A DNA stretch of 64,000 nucleotides from Deltaproteobacteria bacterium (GTDB lineage Bacteria; Desulfobacterota; Desulfomonilia; UBA1062). Both the position numbers and the translations under genes were made by a program. The notes under the pieces were generated by a model. It did not search any database, had not been told where the DNA came from, and saw only the letters and a list, made by a program, of their open reading frames with translations. This document shows, in pieces, positions 1 through 7,457 of the stretch. Where the stretch lies: the NCBI GenBank assembly GCA_029547045.1, contig JAKPQL010000083.1, forward strand, positions 1 to 64,000, in the 5' to 3' direction. The stretch's first letter is position 1; the number at the start of each line of letters is the position of its first letter.

Positions 1-639
1 CGCCACCGCCGAGCCCAGCCTGGTGTTGATGGATCTCACCAGCCTGCCCGCAGTGGTGAAGTCGGGGCTGTTCATCACCAGCGTCATCTGCTGCCCCAGG
101 TTCAGGTCCAGGGAGCGCTCCACCACCGCCCCGCCCGGGATGGTCCCCACGGTGGGGAAATTCTTGGTGACCCCCGAGCCGGATGCGCCGCTCACGGCAA
201 ACCCGCCCACGGACAGCGGGCCCTGGGCCAGCGCGTAGACCTTTCCGTCCGGGCCGTACAGCGGTGTGGAGATGAGGGTACCGCCCGCCAGGGAGGTGGC
301 GTCGCCCATGGAAGAGACCGTGCAGTCGAGCTTCTGGGTGCTCTTTGCAAAGGGCGGCAGGGACGAGGTGACGATGACCGCGGCCACGTTCTTGGTCTTC
401 AGGTCATCCGCGTTCACCTGGACACCCATGTTCCTGAGCATGTTCGCCACCGCATTGAGGGTGTACTGGGTTCCGGTGCCGGCCTTGTCCCCCGTGCCGT
501 TGAGACCCACGACGAGGCCGTAGCCAGAAAGCTTGTTCTCCCTGACCCCCTGGATCTGCACGAGGTCCTTGACCCTGACGGCCCACACGGACGAAACCGA
601 CAGGAACACGATGACGGCTGCGAGGAAGATCTTCTTCAT
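1..639 (-). CDS. flgI: Flagellar P-ring protein FlgI (C-terminal part cut by window edge)
   Basis: Translation from the ATG at 639 gives 213 residues running off the window. It opens with a Sec signal peptide (MKKIFLAAVIVFLS, cleavage near VWA), followed by the FlgI hallmarks VRVKDLVQIQGVRENKL and GYGLVVGLNGTGD, then a stretch with TQYTLNAVANMLRNMG. FlgI forms the periplasmic P ring around the flagellar rod. Full-length proteins are about 360 residues, so some 150 residues lie outside the window. It is the last visible gene of the flgF-G-A-H-I run, 10 bases after flgH. The truncation is only the window border, not decay. Confidence 0.96.
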   Translation of the reverse strand, partial: MKKIFLAAVIVFLSVSSVWAVRVKDLVQIQGVRENKLSGYGLVVGLNGTGDKAGTGTQYTLNAVANMLRNMGVQVNADDLKTKNVAAVIVTSSLPPFAKSTQKLDCTVSSMGDATSLAGGTLISTPLYGPDGKVYALAQGPLSVGGFAVSGASGSGVTKNFPTVGTIPGGAVVERSLDLNLGQQMTLVMNSPDFTTAGRLVRSINTRLGSAVA

Positions 640-649
640 GGTTCACCCC

Positions 650-1348
650 TTAGAACGGCCATATCTTGTCCATGGCCCGGGCCAGGAAACCCTTGTTCTG
701 CTGGTCACCGAGGATGCCGGCACCGTAGTAGTCCACCCTCAGGTCCGCTATGGCGGAGGACAACACGGCATTGTTCCACAGGATGTCATCGGGCCTGATG
801 ATGCCCGAAACCGTGATGTACTGGGATTCGTCGTTCACCCGGATCTGCTTCTTGCCCTTGATGACGAAGTTGCCCTCGGGCAGCACCCTCATGATGCGTG
901 CCGTGACCACTGCGGACAGGGTCCCCTTCCGGGTGGTCTTGCCGTCGCCGGAGAACTCCGAGGTGCTGCTGGCCTGTATGGAAGGCTCCAGCCCGTAGCC
1001 GAAGATGGAGGACCGGTCCAGGGGCAGGCCCAGGAAATTCGTCACGGAGTGGTCCATGGAACTTTCACGGGACGCCTCGGTGGAGGCCTCCTTGTTGGCC
1101 GAGGAACTCTCCACGATCTGCACTATCACGAGGTCTCCCACCTGGCGGGCCTTGCGGTCGCTGTACATGTCGTAAAATTTGGCGCCCGGCGACCATAAAG
1201 ACCCGGGGCTCTGACGGAAGTCGGGCTGGTCCATGACCGGCGGAGAGAGCTCGTCTTCCGCGAAGTCCCCCTCCCGGTCGGCCGTATGCGAGCATGCGGC
1301 CAGGGCTGCAAGCGTACCCAGGAGCATGAGAACCGTTCGTGTCTTCAT
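650..1348 (-). CDS. flgH: Flagellar L-ring lipoprotein FlgH
   Basis: A 232-residue protein with a lipoprotein signal peptide ending in the lipobox LAAC (Cys 19), as expected for the outer-membrane L ring, which acts as a bushing for the rod. Family features include SLWSPGAKFYDMYSDRKA, then RQVGDLVIVQIVESSSANKEA, a glycine-rich centre, and GIIRPDDILWNNAVLSS near the C terminus. The length is normal for FlgH. It sits between flgA and flgI in the order usual for this operon and is probably driven by the sigma-54 promoter upstream of flgF. Confidence 0.97.
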   Translation of the reverse strand: MKTRTVLMLLGTLAALAACSHTADREGDFAEDELSPPVMDQPDFRQSPGSLWSPGAKFYDMYSDRKARQVGDLVIVQIVESSSANKEASTEASRESSMDHSVTNFLGLPLDRSSIFGYGLEPSIQASSTSEFSGDGKTTRKGTLSAVVTARIMRVLPEGNFVIKGKKQIRVNDESQYITVSGIIRPDDILWNNAVLSSAIADLRVDYYGAGILGDQQNKGFLARAMDKIWPF

Positions 1349-1357
1349 CTGTGCCTC

Positions 1358-2311
1358 CTATAGCTGAACCTGTACCACTGAAGGAGCAATAATGGTGCCA
1401 ATCAGCTGTCTGCCCGAGGACGCGTTCTTCACCGGGATCTTCTCCCCCCGGTATCCATCCTTCTCCGCCACGCCTTTCACCTCCACCGCGATGTTCCGGT
1501 CCCCGGCGCGTATGATGACCGTGTCACCGGAACACACGTCCGGCTTTCGCTCCACCTGTCCGGTCAGGATGGGCTTGCCTTCCCGCAGCGTCACCCGGGC
1601 CCGCTTGCCCACACAGTCTTCAGGGCGCACGTACGCGTCGGGAAAGCGGGACAGGTCGATCGTTCGCATCACCAGATCTCCGGGTTCGATGATGCGGCCT
1701 GCCCCTATCTTCGCCCGGACCAGGGGTGCCTCCACCATGAGCCTGATGCGTGCGGTCACGGTGACCTTCTCGGGAGACGGATCGGGCCCCACCAGCAGGG
1801 TCGCGTTGATGAATCCCAGAAAATCCTCCCTCCGGGCAAATTTTGCCCGTACGGGAAGAGAATCTGCCGGGAGGAGACGGGGCAGACGGGAAACCCTGAC
1901 CTCGGTCACCTCCATTGACCCGGTATCCTTCCAGGGGCTGTGTGCCAGGACCTCTTCCACGAAGGCCTTTTTCAGGGCCTCCCCGGACACCTCCACCGTG
2001 CAGGGTGCCACGCGGACCCTGTCAGCCCCGGAAAAGACCACATGACCGAGAAAGCGCGCGCGGACCCTGGCCTCGATGGCGGCCCCGGTGACATAGACGC
2101 TCTTCGACCCACCCGGCAACGATGCGACGGGGATACGGGAAAGCACGTCCGCATCCGGGCCGCTGACTTCGGCGATGCATCCGAGCAGCAGGCTCTTGCC
2201 GGTACAGGCTGCCTCGGCCTTCAGCTCGACCCTGTTGCCCCCCCCGGCGGCCGCGGTTCCGGACAGGGCACAGCACAGGACCAGCAAGAGAATGGCGGGT
2301 CGCACCCTCAA
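1358..2311 (-). CDS. flgA: Flagellar basal body P-ring assembly chaperone FlgA
   Basis: A 317-residue periplasmic protein with an N-terminal signal peptide (MRVRPAILLLVLCCALSG). The C-terminal half carries the SAF/FlgA domain: RAKIGAGRIIEPGDLVMRTIDL, then CVGKRARVTLREGKPIL, and a terminal segment ending IGTIIAPSVVQVQL. FlgA assists polymerisation of FlgI into the P ring. It is longer than enterobacterial FlgA (about 220 residues), with extra N-terminal sequence at about residues 25-180. It is separated from flgG by only two bases, so they are co-transcribed. Confidence 0.94.
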   Translation of the reverse strand: MRVRPAILLLVLCCALSGTAAAGGGNRVELKAEAACTGKSLLLGCIAEVSGPDADVLSRIPVASLPGGSKSVYVTGAAIEARVRARFLGHVVFSGADRVRVAPCTVEVSGEALKKAFVEEVLAHSPWKDTGSMEVTEVRVSRLPRLLPADSLPVRAKFARREDFLGFINATLLVGPDPSPEKVTVTARIRLMVEAPLVRAKIGAGRIIEPGDLVMRTIDLSRFPDAYVRPEDCVGKRARVTLREGKPILTGQVERKPDVCSGDTVIIRAGDRNIAVEVKGVAEKDGYRGEKIPVKNASSGRQLIGTIIAPSVVQVQL

Positions 2312-2313
2312 GG

Positions 2314-3096
2314 CTACCTCACCAGGCCGTTGACGGTCTGGAGCATCTCGTCGGATGCCGTGATGGCCTTGGAGTTGAGTTCGTAGGCCCTCTGGGCGGC
2401 TATCAGGTTCACCATCTCGGTGACGGCGTCCACGTTGGACATCTCCAGGAATCCCGAGGAGATGGTGCCGAAGTTGTCCGTTCCGGGCGTGCCCTCCACA
2501 GCATCACCGGACGCGGGCGTGACGGTGTACTGGTTCATGCCCAGCGAGTGCAGGCCGGCCGGATTGGGGAAGATGTACAGCGGGATGTTCCCGGTGGCCA
2601 GCGTATCCCCGTTGTTGGCCAGGCAGCTGATGACCCCGGACTTTGACACCGTGATGGTGGCCGTGTCCTGGGGTACGTTGAATTCCGGCTGGAGCCGCTC
2701 ACCACGCGAATTCACGATGTAGCCCTCGCTGTCGATCTTGAACGCGCCGTCCCGGGTATAGACGTCCTCGCCGTCGGAATCGATGAGAAAGAACCCGTTC
2801 CCCTCGATGGCGAGGTCCAGGTTGTTGTCCGTCTTGAGGTAGTCACCCTGGGAAAAGATCTTCTGGATGGAAATGGGGCGCACGCCCAGGCCCACCTCGA
2901 TGCCCACCGGCACGGTGCCGCCGGCAGGCGTCTCAGCGCCCTTGCCGCTGTAGGTGGCGTAGAAGAGGTCCTCGAAATCCACCCTGCTTTTCTTGAAGCT
3001 CGTGGTGTTCACGTTGGCGAGGTTGTTGGCAATGGTGTTGACCATCATCTCCTGGGCGGTCATGCCCGTGGCCGATGTCCACATGGCTCGTATCAT
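2314..3096 (-). CDS. flgG: Flagellar distal rod protein FlgG
   Basis: A 260-residue rod protein. The N terminus MIRAMWTSATGMTAQEMMVN and following TIANNLANVNTTSFKKSRVDFEDL are diagnostic for FlgG. The C-terminal helix with SNVDAVTEMVNLIAAQRAYELNSKAI and DEMLQTVNGLVR is the other half of the rod-type coiled coil. It is exported by the flagellar type III apparatus and forms the distal rod. No signal peptide is expected or seen. It directly follows flgF and precedes flgA. Confidence 0.97.
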   Translation of the reverse strand: MIRAMWTSATGMTAQEMMVNTIANNLANVNTTSFKKSRVDFEDLFYATYSGKGAETPAGGTVPVGIEVGLGVRPISIQKIFSQGDYLKTDNNLDLAIEGNGFFLIDSDGEDVYTRDGAFKIDSEGYIVNSRGERLQPEFNVPQDTATITVSKSGVISCLANNGDTLATGNIPLYIFPNPAGLHSLGMNQYTVTPASGDAVEGTPGTDNFGTISSGFLEMSNVDAVTEMVNLIAAQRAYELNSKAITASDEMLQTVNGLVR

Positions 3097-3115
3097 ACCG
3101 TATCCTCCTTATCTC

Positions 3116-3865
3116 CTATGCAAGTGTCCCGACGTTGCGCATGGACTGCGAATAGGCTTGGTCGATGGACCTGATCATCCTCTGGAAGGAGTCGTAGGCA
3201 CGCTGCGTGGCGATGAGCTCCACCATCTCCCGCACCGGATCGACATTGGCAGACTCCAGATAGGCCTGCTGGACCCTCGGTTTCTCCACGGGCTCCGGGG
3301 TGAAGCCGGGCTTGACATCGAAAAGGTTGTTCCCCTTCCGGACGAGCGCCTCGGCCGGGATGTTCACCACCTGCAGGGTATCCACATCGGTGTTGTCGTA
3401 GCTGATCTTTCCGTTCATATCGATACCCACCACGCCGTTGCCGGTGGTGAGGTCGATGGAGATGTCACCCCCCTGGCCCTGGACCCGGTACCCCTGGGGG
3501 GTCACGATGATGTTCTCGGTGTTGATCTGGAACGAGCCGGCCCGGGTGTACCGCGGACCGTCGTCGGTGTTCACAACGAAGAAACCCTCCCCGTTCATGG
3601 CCACATCCAGGGGGTTTCCGGTCTGGATGGGTACGCCCGGGGTGGTGTCGATGGAGGGATTCAGGGCGACGACATCGATGGGAACCACCCGGTACTGCCC
3701 CGGGGAAAGCATGGAGGCGTCGAGCACCTTGGAGAACTGCTCGAATCTCACCTGGTCCTTCTTGAACCCGATGGTGTTGAGATTTGCGATATTGTTGGAG
3801 ATGACATTGAGCCTCTCCTCCATGGCAATGGCCCCTGCAGCCGCCGTGTACATTCCCTGGTCCAT
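3116..3865 (-). CDS. flgF: Flagellar proximal rod protein FlgF
   Basis: A 249-residue rod/hook-family protein: MDQGMYTAAAGAIAMEERLN at the N terminus, then SNNIANLNTIGFKKDQVRFEQF. The C terminus has ANVDPVREMVELIATQRAYDSFQRM. The relatedness to FlgG, the length and the position before flgG indicate FlgF. It is the first gene after the sigma-54 promoter at 3892-3907, with an AAGGAGG Shine-Dalgarno sequence just before the ATG and a very short leader of about 16 bases. Confidence 0.93.
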   Translation of the reverse strand: MDQGMYTAAAGAIAMEERLNVISNNIANLNTIGFKKDQVRFEQFSKVLDASMLSPGQYRVVPIDVVALNPSIDTTPGVPIQTGNPLDVAMNGEGFFVVNTDDGPRYTRAGSFQINTENIIVTPQGYRVQGQGGDISIDLTTGNGVVGIDMNGKISYDNTDVDTLQVVNIPAEALVRKGNNLFDVKPGFTPEPVEKPRVQQAYLESANVDPVREMVELIATQRAYDSFQRMIRSIDQAYSQSMRNVGTLA

Positions 3866-3891
3866 ACGCCCTCCTTTTCCGGCTTTCTTTC

Positions 3892-3907
3892 AGCAAAGGT
3901 GGTGCCA
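3892..3907 (-). promoter_or_regulatory. Sigma-54 promoter for flgF-flgG-flgA-flgH-flgI
   Basis: Read on the minus strand this is TGGCACCACCTTTGCT. It fits the sigma-54 consensus TGGCACG-N4-TTGCW with one mismatch, and the invariant GG and GC have the required 12-base offset. The -12 GC lies about 28 bases upstream of the flgF ATG, so transcription would start near 3881 and yield a leader of about 16 bases carrying the Shine-Dalgarno sequence. Sigma-54 control of rod and ring genes is established in several flagellated Gram-negatives. Confidence 0.85.
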
Positions 3908-3950
3908 TGACCGGCAAGACCGCACAAATCCAGGGTCCGGTTGTTCCGGA

Positions 3951-3967
3951 CGGGAAAAATTTTCCCG
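3951..3967. promoter_or_regulatory. 17-bp palindrome, candidate activator (UAS) site
   Basis: CGGGAAAAATTTTCCCG is a perfect inverted repeat with 8-base arms around a single A. It lies 70-86 bases upstream of the predicted flgF transcription start, a usual place for a bacterial enhancer-binding-protein site, and about 150 bases from the divergent sigma-28 promoter. Together with the two promoters it is the only structure seen in the 313-base gap between flgF and the next gene. Binding by a FleQ/FlrC-type activator is inference. Confidence 0.5.
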
Positions 3968-4112
3968 ACCCGTGGGGGACGGCCCTGCACAACCCTGCCG
4001 GTGTTGCCCGTGACCGCATCCGGCCCCAAGACACCCGGAAACGGGCGATACCTCGGGTCCTGATCCCGGTGGAACACGCTCTGCGGGTGAAATCATGAAC
4101 ATGAAAAACCGC

Positions 4113-4139
4113 TAAAGGATTTCGGGGGAAATCCGATAT
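4113..4139 (+). promoter_or_regulatory. Sigma-28 (FliA) promoter for the flgM operon
   Basis: TAAAGGAT at 4113-4120 and TCCGATAT at 4132-4139 are separated by exactly 11 bases, matching the sigma-28 consensus TAAAGTTT-N11-GCCGATAA. The first gene starts 40 bases downstream at 4179 after an AAGGAG ribosome site. Sigma-28 control of flgM is known in enteric bacteria as an autoregulatory loop. Confidence 0.88.
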
Positions 4140-4178
4140 ACAAGGGTACGGACGGTTTATCAAACACAAGGAGTGTGT

Positions 4179-4403
4179 ATGGAGGTCAAGAGCATCTTCA
4201 TGAACCTCATCATGAGGACCTATGAGAAGCAGCATGCAATGAACGCGGGTATCGTCAGGAACGATGCCGGCAGATCCGGCGGGGATCATGGGGAAGACAC
4301 GGTCACGATATCCGAAGGGGCGAGCAAACGGCTCTTCAGGGATATCATGGAAAACAGTCTGCAGAAAGGACTGAACGAGGTCGTGGTAAATGAAGGTAAG
4401 TAA
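4179..4403 (+). CDS. Small protein of unknown function, co-operonic with flgM
   Basis: A 74-residue protein with no signal peptide or membrane segment. The ATG at 4179 is preferred because AAGGAG ends five bases before it; an in-frame GTG at 4173 overlaps that site. The central segment EDTVTISEGASKRLFRDIME looks like the short Ser/Glu-rich motif seen in other small proteins encoded directly before flgM in deltaproteobacteria. It is the first gene behind the sigma-28 promoter and overlaps flgM by 14 bases, so a role in the FlgM/sigma-28 checkpoint is plausible but unproven. Confidence 0.7.
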   Translation: MEVKSIFMNLIMRTYEKQHAMNAGIVRNDAGRSGGDHGEDTVTISEGASKRLFRDIMENSLQKGLNEVVVNEGK

Positions 4404-4701
4404 CACTCCCACCCCGGAAGCGCTCAAGGCCTATAACGCCCAGTCTCTTCCACGAGTACAGCCATATCAGGAGCAGTTGAACAGCACGAAGAACCCGCAG
4501 ATGCCATCTTCAGACAAGGTGGACATCTCCAGCACCGTGAAGCTCATGCAGGACATACACAAGGCAGTGGCCGATGCGCCGGATATCCGAATGGACAAGG
4601 TCAGAGACGTCGAGGCACGGATCGACAAGGGCATCTACAAGGCAGACCTCACCGTCGTTGCTGACAAGCTACTGAGTCACAACATCAGCGACCGGATCTG
4701 A
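4390..4701 (+). CDS. flgM: Anti-sigma-28 factor FlgM
   Basis: A 103-residue protein. It has the FlgM pattern of a disordered N-terminal half and a C-terminal sigma-binding half: SSDKVDISSTVKLMQDI at about residues 41-57, then MDKVRDVEARIDKGIYKADL and VVADKLLSHNI. FlgM holds sigma-28 inactive until it is exported through the completed hook-basal body. Location behind a sigma-28 promoter and opposite the rod/ring operon supports this. Its 3' end overlaps the convergent gene at 4669 by 33 bases. Confidence 0.93.
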   Translation: MKVSNTPTPEALKAYNAQSLPRVQPYQEQLNSTKNPQMPSSDKVDISSTVKLMQDIHKAVADAPDIRMDKVRDVEARIDKGIYKADLTVVADKLLSHNISDRI

Positions 4702-5898
4702 GCGGTCCACCGTGATGGATGCGGCGTGCCTCAGGGCAGCGCCGCGCAGGAATCCAGTCTCCACCCTCCCGAAGGAAAGCCGGGGGTGAATCGCGCCCCG
4801 CGGCGTCGAACCGGCGATCCCCAGCAGCGATCCCTTCCAGGACGCGGCCGTTTTCACGGCGTCTTCCACGCTCGTCTTCTGGGCGCCCGAGAGCAGGTCG
4901 AGCATGAAGAAGTAGGCCTCCGCCCCTGTGGCAAGGGCTGATCCCAGGTATTGCGTCCGTCCCGAGTTTTTGCGGTGGAACTGCACGAAATCCCTGCCCC
5001 TGGTTGAGGTGACCGCCTCCCCTGCGAAATCCGTCAGGACGTAGACCCCGTCGAGCCTCCTGTCCTTCTCTGTGAGCAGCGTCTCCTCTGCGTCCGGACC
5101 GCTCAGCAGCACCGGCTCGGCCGCCTGGAGGGTACGGATTTTCACCGCCACCGCAAGGGACTGTCTCCCGGAAAACGGGATGTACACGGCATCGGGCCTT
5201 TCGGCCAGGAGGTGGACAACCCCTGCTGCCGGGTCCTGGCCCTTCTGCACGTACATGATGTCCATGATTCTGCCTTTTGCCCTGATCACCTCCGCGGAGA
5301 ACAGGCTGGCACGGAGGACCGCATCCGCATCGCCGACATCCACCACGACCCCGACCCTGCGGGCCTTTATCACCTGGGAAAGAAACCGGGCGCACGCGAA
5401 CGCCTGATCCCGCCGGGGGACGCAGAACCTGATCAGGCCCGGGGGTGCGTCCCTCGCCATCCGTTCCGGCCCGCACGGCGAGGTCACGACGAACGGCACC
5501 GGACGGGCCTCCAGAATCTCCCGCACCGCGGCGATGGCATCCGGCGATGCACAGGAGACGATGCCCGCGACCTGATCCTGCTCGATGAGTTCCCGGACGG
5601 AGCGCGCGTAGTCCCGGGGCGATGCGGCAGGGTCCTTTACGGCCAGGTCGACCCGCCTTGCCGTGGCGCTTCTCATCATGTCGTGCGCCAGCTTCAGGCC
5701 GGCCATCTGACGACCGGCATGTTCCGCAAGGGAACCGTACGAGGTCATGCAGATCCCTATCTTCACAGGGTCACCACCCGGGGTCAGAGGGATGTCGGCC
5801 CCCCTGCCCTTCCTGCCCTCGCTGCAGGAAGCCTGCAGGAGGACAATCAGGCACAGGGCAAGGAACCCGTGCAGGACCCGGTGATGTGCGCTCCCCAT
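4669..5898 (-). CDS. Periplasmic substrate-binding protein, LivJ/LivK (Peripla_BP_6) type
   Basis: About 409 residues. A signal peptide with lipobox-like end (IVLLQASC) leads to VKIGICMTSYGSLAEHAGRQMAGLKLAHDMM, a type I periplasmic-binding fold like that of branched-chain amino acid ABC transporters. Later segments such as GIVSCASPDAIAAVREILEA and YLGSALATGAEAYFFM fit that family. The ATG at 5898 is chosen because the in-frame ATG at 5946 lies upstream of the predicted transcription start. No permease or ATPase genes adjoin it, so it may be an orphan receptor or sensor. The ligand cannot be read from sequence. Confidence 0.78.
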   Translation of the reverse strand: MGSAHHRVLHGFLALCLIVLLQASCSEGRKGRGADIPLTPGGDPVKIGICMTSYGSLAEHAGRQMAGLKLAHDMMRSATARRVDLAVKDPAASPRDYARSVRELIEQDQVAGIVSCASPDAIAAVREILEARPVPFVVTSPCGPERMARDAPPGLIRFCVPRRDQAFACARFLSQVIKARRVGVVVDVGDADAVLRASLFSAEVIRAKGRIMDIMYVQKGQDPAAGVVHLLAERPDAVYIPFSGRQSLAVAVKIRTLQAAEPVLLSGPDAEETLLTEKDRRLDGVYVLTDFAGEAVTSTRGRDFVQFHRKNSGRTQYLGSALATGAEAYFFMLDLLSGAQKTSVEDAVKTAASWKGSLLGIAGSTPRGAIHPRLSFGRVETGFLRGAALRHAASITVDRSDPVADVVTQ

Positions 5899-5934
5899 GG
5901 CTCTCCGTCGACCCCTCCCGCGTGCAAAGTCCGT

Positions 5935-5963
5935 AGTATATATCACGGAACTGTGCTATCCAA
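5935..5963 (-). promoter_or_regulatory. Sigma-70 promoter for the binding-protein gene
   Basis: On the minus strand, TTGGAT (5958-5963) and TATACT (5935-5940) are 17 bases apart. The -10 matches five of six consensus bases, the -35 only the TTG. Transcription would start near 5928, about 30 bases before the ATG at 5898, which decides between the two candidate starts. Confidence 0.55.
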
Positions 5964-6008
5964 TCAATCGGAAAAGTTCCACACACAGCGTGATGCAGGA
6001 GGCACTCC

Positions 6009-6752
6009 GTGGCAAAGGTGGACATTGCAGGCAAGACATACGAGCCGGATCTCGTCATCTTCGACAAGGACGGCACGCTCATCGACTTTCCCGAGACATG
6101 GGCCGCCATCATCCATGCCCTGCTCGAGGCCATGACCAGGCATATCCCAGTGGGAGATGCCCTGCGCGGCCGGGTGGAAAGGGCCCTGGGCATATCGGTC
6201 CAGCTGCGCACCGTCGACCCGAGGGGCCCCCTGGCCATGGGCACCTTCACCGAGTGCGATGCCCTGCTCACCTACTGCCTCTACCGGGAAGGCCTCCGAT
6301 GGGACGAGGCCCAGACCATAGTGCGCACCCTCGGCGACGAGGTGTTCCGCTCGGAGGTCAGGGCGCGGTGCATCAGGCCGGCCCAAGGCGCCCTCGAGCT
6401 GCTGAAAAGGCTGAAGGAAAAGGGGCTCACCCTCGCCGTGGCCACGAACGACCGGGCAGCCGACGCCCTTGACGACATGTTCGCCATCGGCGCGGCGCCA
6501 TACATCGATGCGGTGGTGGGCGCCGACAACGTGGAGCATTCCAAGCCCGCCCCGGACATGGTGGAAAAGATCTGCGGGCATTTCTCGATGAATCCGTCAT
6601 CGTCCCTGCTCGTCGGAGACACCGTGATGGATGCCCTGCTCGGCAGGAATTCCGGCGTCATGCTCTCCGTGGGGATACCCGGCATCACAACCCGGAAGGA
6701 CCTGGAAGGGTACATGGACGTGGTGGTGGATTCCCTCGACGAGATCACGTGA
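6009..6752 (+). CDS. HAD-superfamily hydrolase, phosphoglycolate phosphatase-like
   Basis: A 247-residue cytoplasmic phosphatase. The nucleophile motif is VIFDKDGTLIDF (DxDGT) near residue 16. Motif II is LAVATND and the C-terminal acidic motif is SLLVGDTVMDALLGRNSGV. An all-helical cap follows motif I, as in Gph-type HADs. The start is GTG at 6009, with GCAGGAGG just upstream. It stands alone between oppositely oriented neighbours, so context gives no substrate; phosphoglycolate is only the nearest named family. Confidence 0.85.
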   Translation: MAKVDIAGKTYEPDLVIFDKDGTLIDFPETWAAIIHALLEAMTRHIPVGDALRGRVERALGISVQLRTVDPRGPLAMGTFTECDALLTYCLYREGLRWDEAQTIVRTLGDEVFRSEVRARCIRPAQGALELLKRLKEKGLTLAVATNDRAADALDDMFAIGAAPYIDAVVGADNVEHSKPAPDMVEKICGHFSMNPSSSLLVGDTVMDALLGRNSGVMLSVGIPGITTRKDLEGYMDVVVDSLDEIT

Positions 6753-6766
6753 GATCCCGTAGGTAC

Positions 6767-7312
6767 TCACTCCGCCACTGTCTCGGCGTCGAACACCTCC
6801 CACTCCTCCGGGGCCTCGGATCCATCGGCATCAATGGAGGCCCTGAGCCGCAGGGTCCTCAGGAGTCCGTCCAGGTCGCAGGGCTTGTCGGGGATCAGGT
6901 CCGGCAGGAAAACCTCCCGGCGCAACCCCTTGCGCAGCGCGATCCCCCGGCACCTGCCCGTGAGCTGCGAGATGTCACGCAGCGGCCGGCACTCTCCCAC
7001 GATGCAGATGGAGAACCTGGCACGGGGGAGGTCCCGCACCTCCATGGGCGCGGATCGGGGGTCCTTGTACACGGCATTGCGCGCGAAGACCCGGCATGCC
7101 TCCCACAGTGGGAGCAGAGCGAGCGTCGTGCCCACGCACCAGGTGCGATCCTGCCCGCAGGAGATGGTGACGAAGACCCCCTTTTCCTCCCTGAGCGCCG
7201 GGGACAGCCCGGGGTCCGGCAGGTCCTCGAGGATGCCCTGTTCCAGAAAATCCCGCACCGCGGCGCGCGCCTGCCGGATGAGCTCGCCTTTTTCGTGCTC
7301 TGTCAGCACCAT
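6767..7312 (-). CDS. AMMECR1-domain protein
   Basis: A 181-residue protein with the AMMECR1 fold: KGVFVTISCGQDRTWCVGTT, then LWEACRVFARNAVYKDPRSA and RGIALRKGLRREVFLPDLIP. The usual LRGCIG motif is replaced by RTWCVGT, so the conserved cysteine is kept but the glycine pattern has drifted. The ATG at 7312 is favoured by GGAGG seven bases upstream; the frame stays open to 7405 without a ribosome site. The family is often linked to Memo-like and radical SAM genes, but none is adjacent. Its biochemical function is not settled. Confidence 0.75.
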   Translation of the reverse strand: MVLTEHEKGELIRQARAAVRDFLEQGILEDLPDPGLSPALREEKGVFVTISCGQDRTWCVGTTLALLPLWEACRVFARNAVYKDPRSAPMEVRDLPRARFSICIVGECRPLRDISQLTGRCRGIALRKGLRREVFLPDLIPDKPCDLDGLLRTLRLRASIDADGSEAPEEWEVFDAETVAE

Positions 7313-7395
7313 GGTGTTTCCTCCGGGCGCGATTGTAACCGAAACGACCCAACCCCGCCAGGGGATTGTCCGGGACCCGGCGGCAGGATGGTTTG

Positions 7396-7424
7396 TTGAC
7401 TCCACCCGGGAAATTATCTATAAA
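7396..7424 (+). promoter_or_regulatory. Strong sigma-70 promoter before lysS and the envelope gene run
   Basis: TTGACT (7396-7401) and TATAAA (7419-7424) are separated by the optimal 17 bases and each match five of six consensus positions. The lysS GTG start follows 33 bases after the -10. No comparable promoter or terminator was seen down to 22768, where the genes overlap or nearly abut, so this may drive a transcript of about 15 kb. Confidence 0.8.
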
Positions 7425-7457
7425 TGCGCTCAATTTGAAGCATAGGGAGATGCACTC

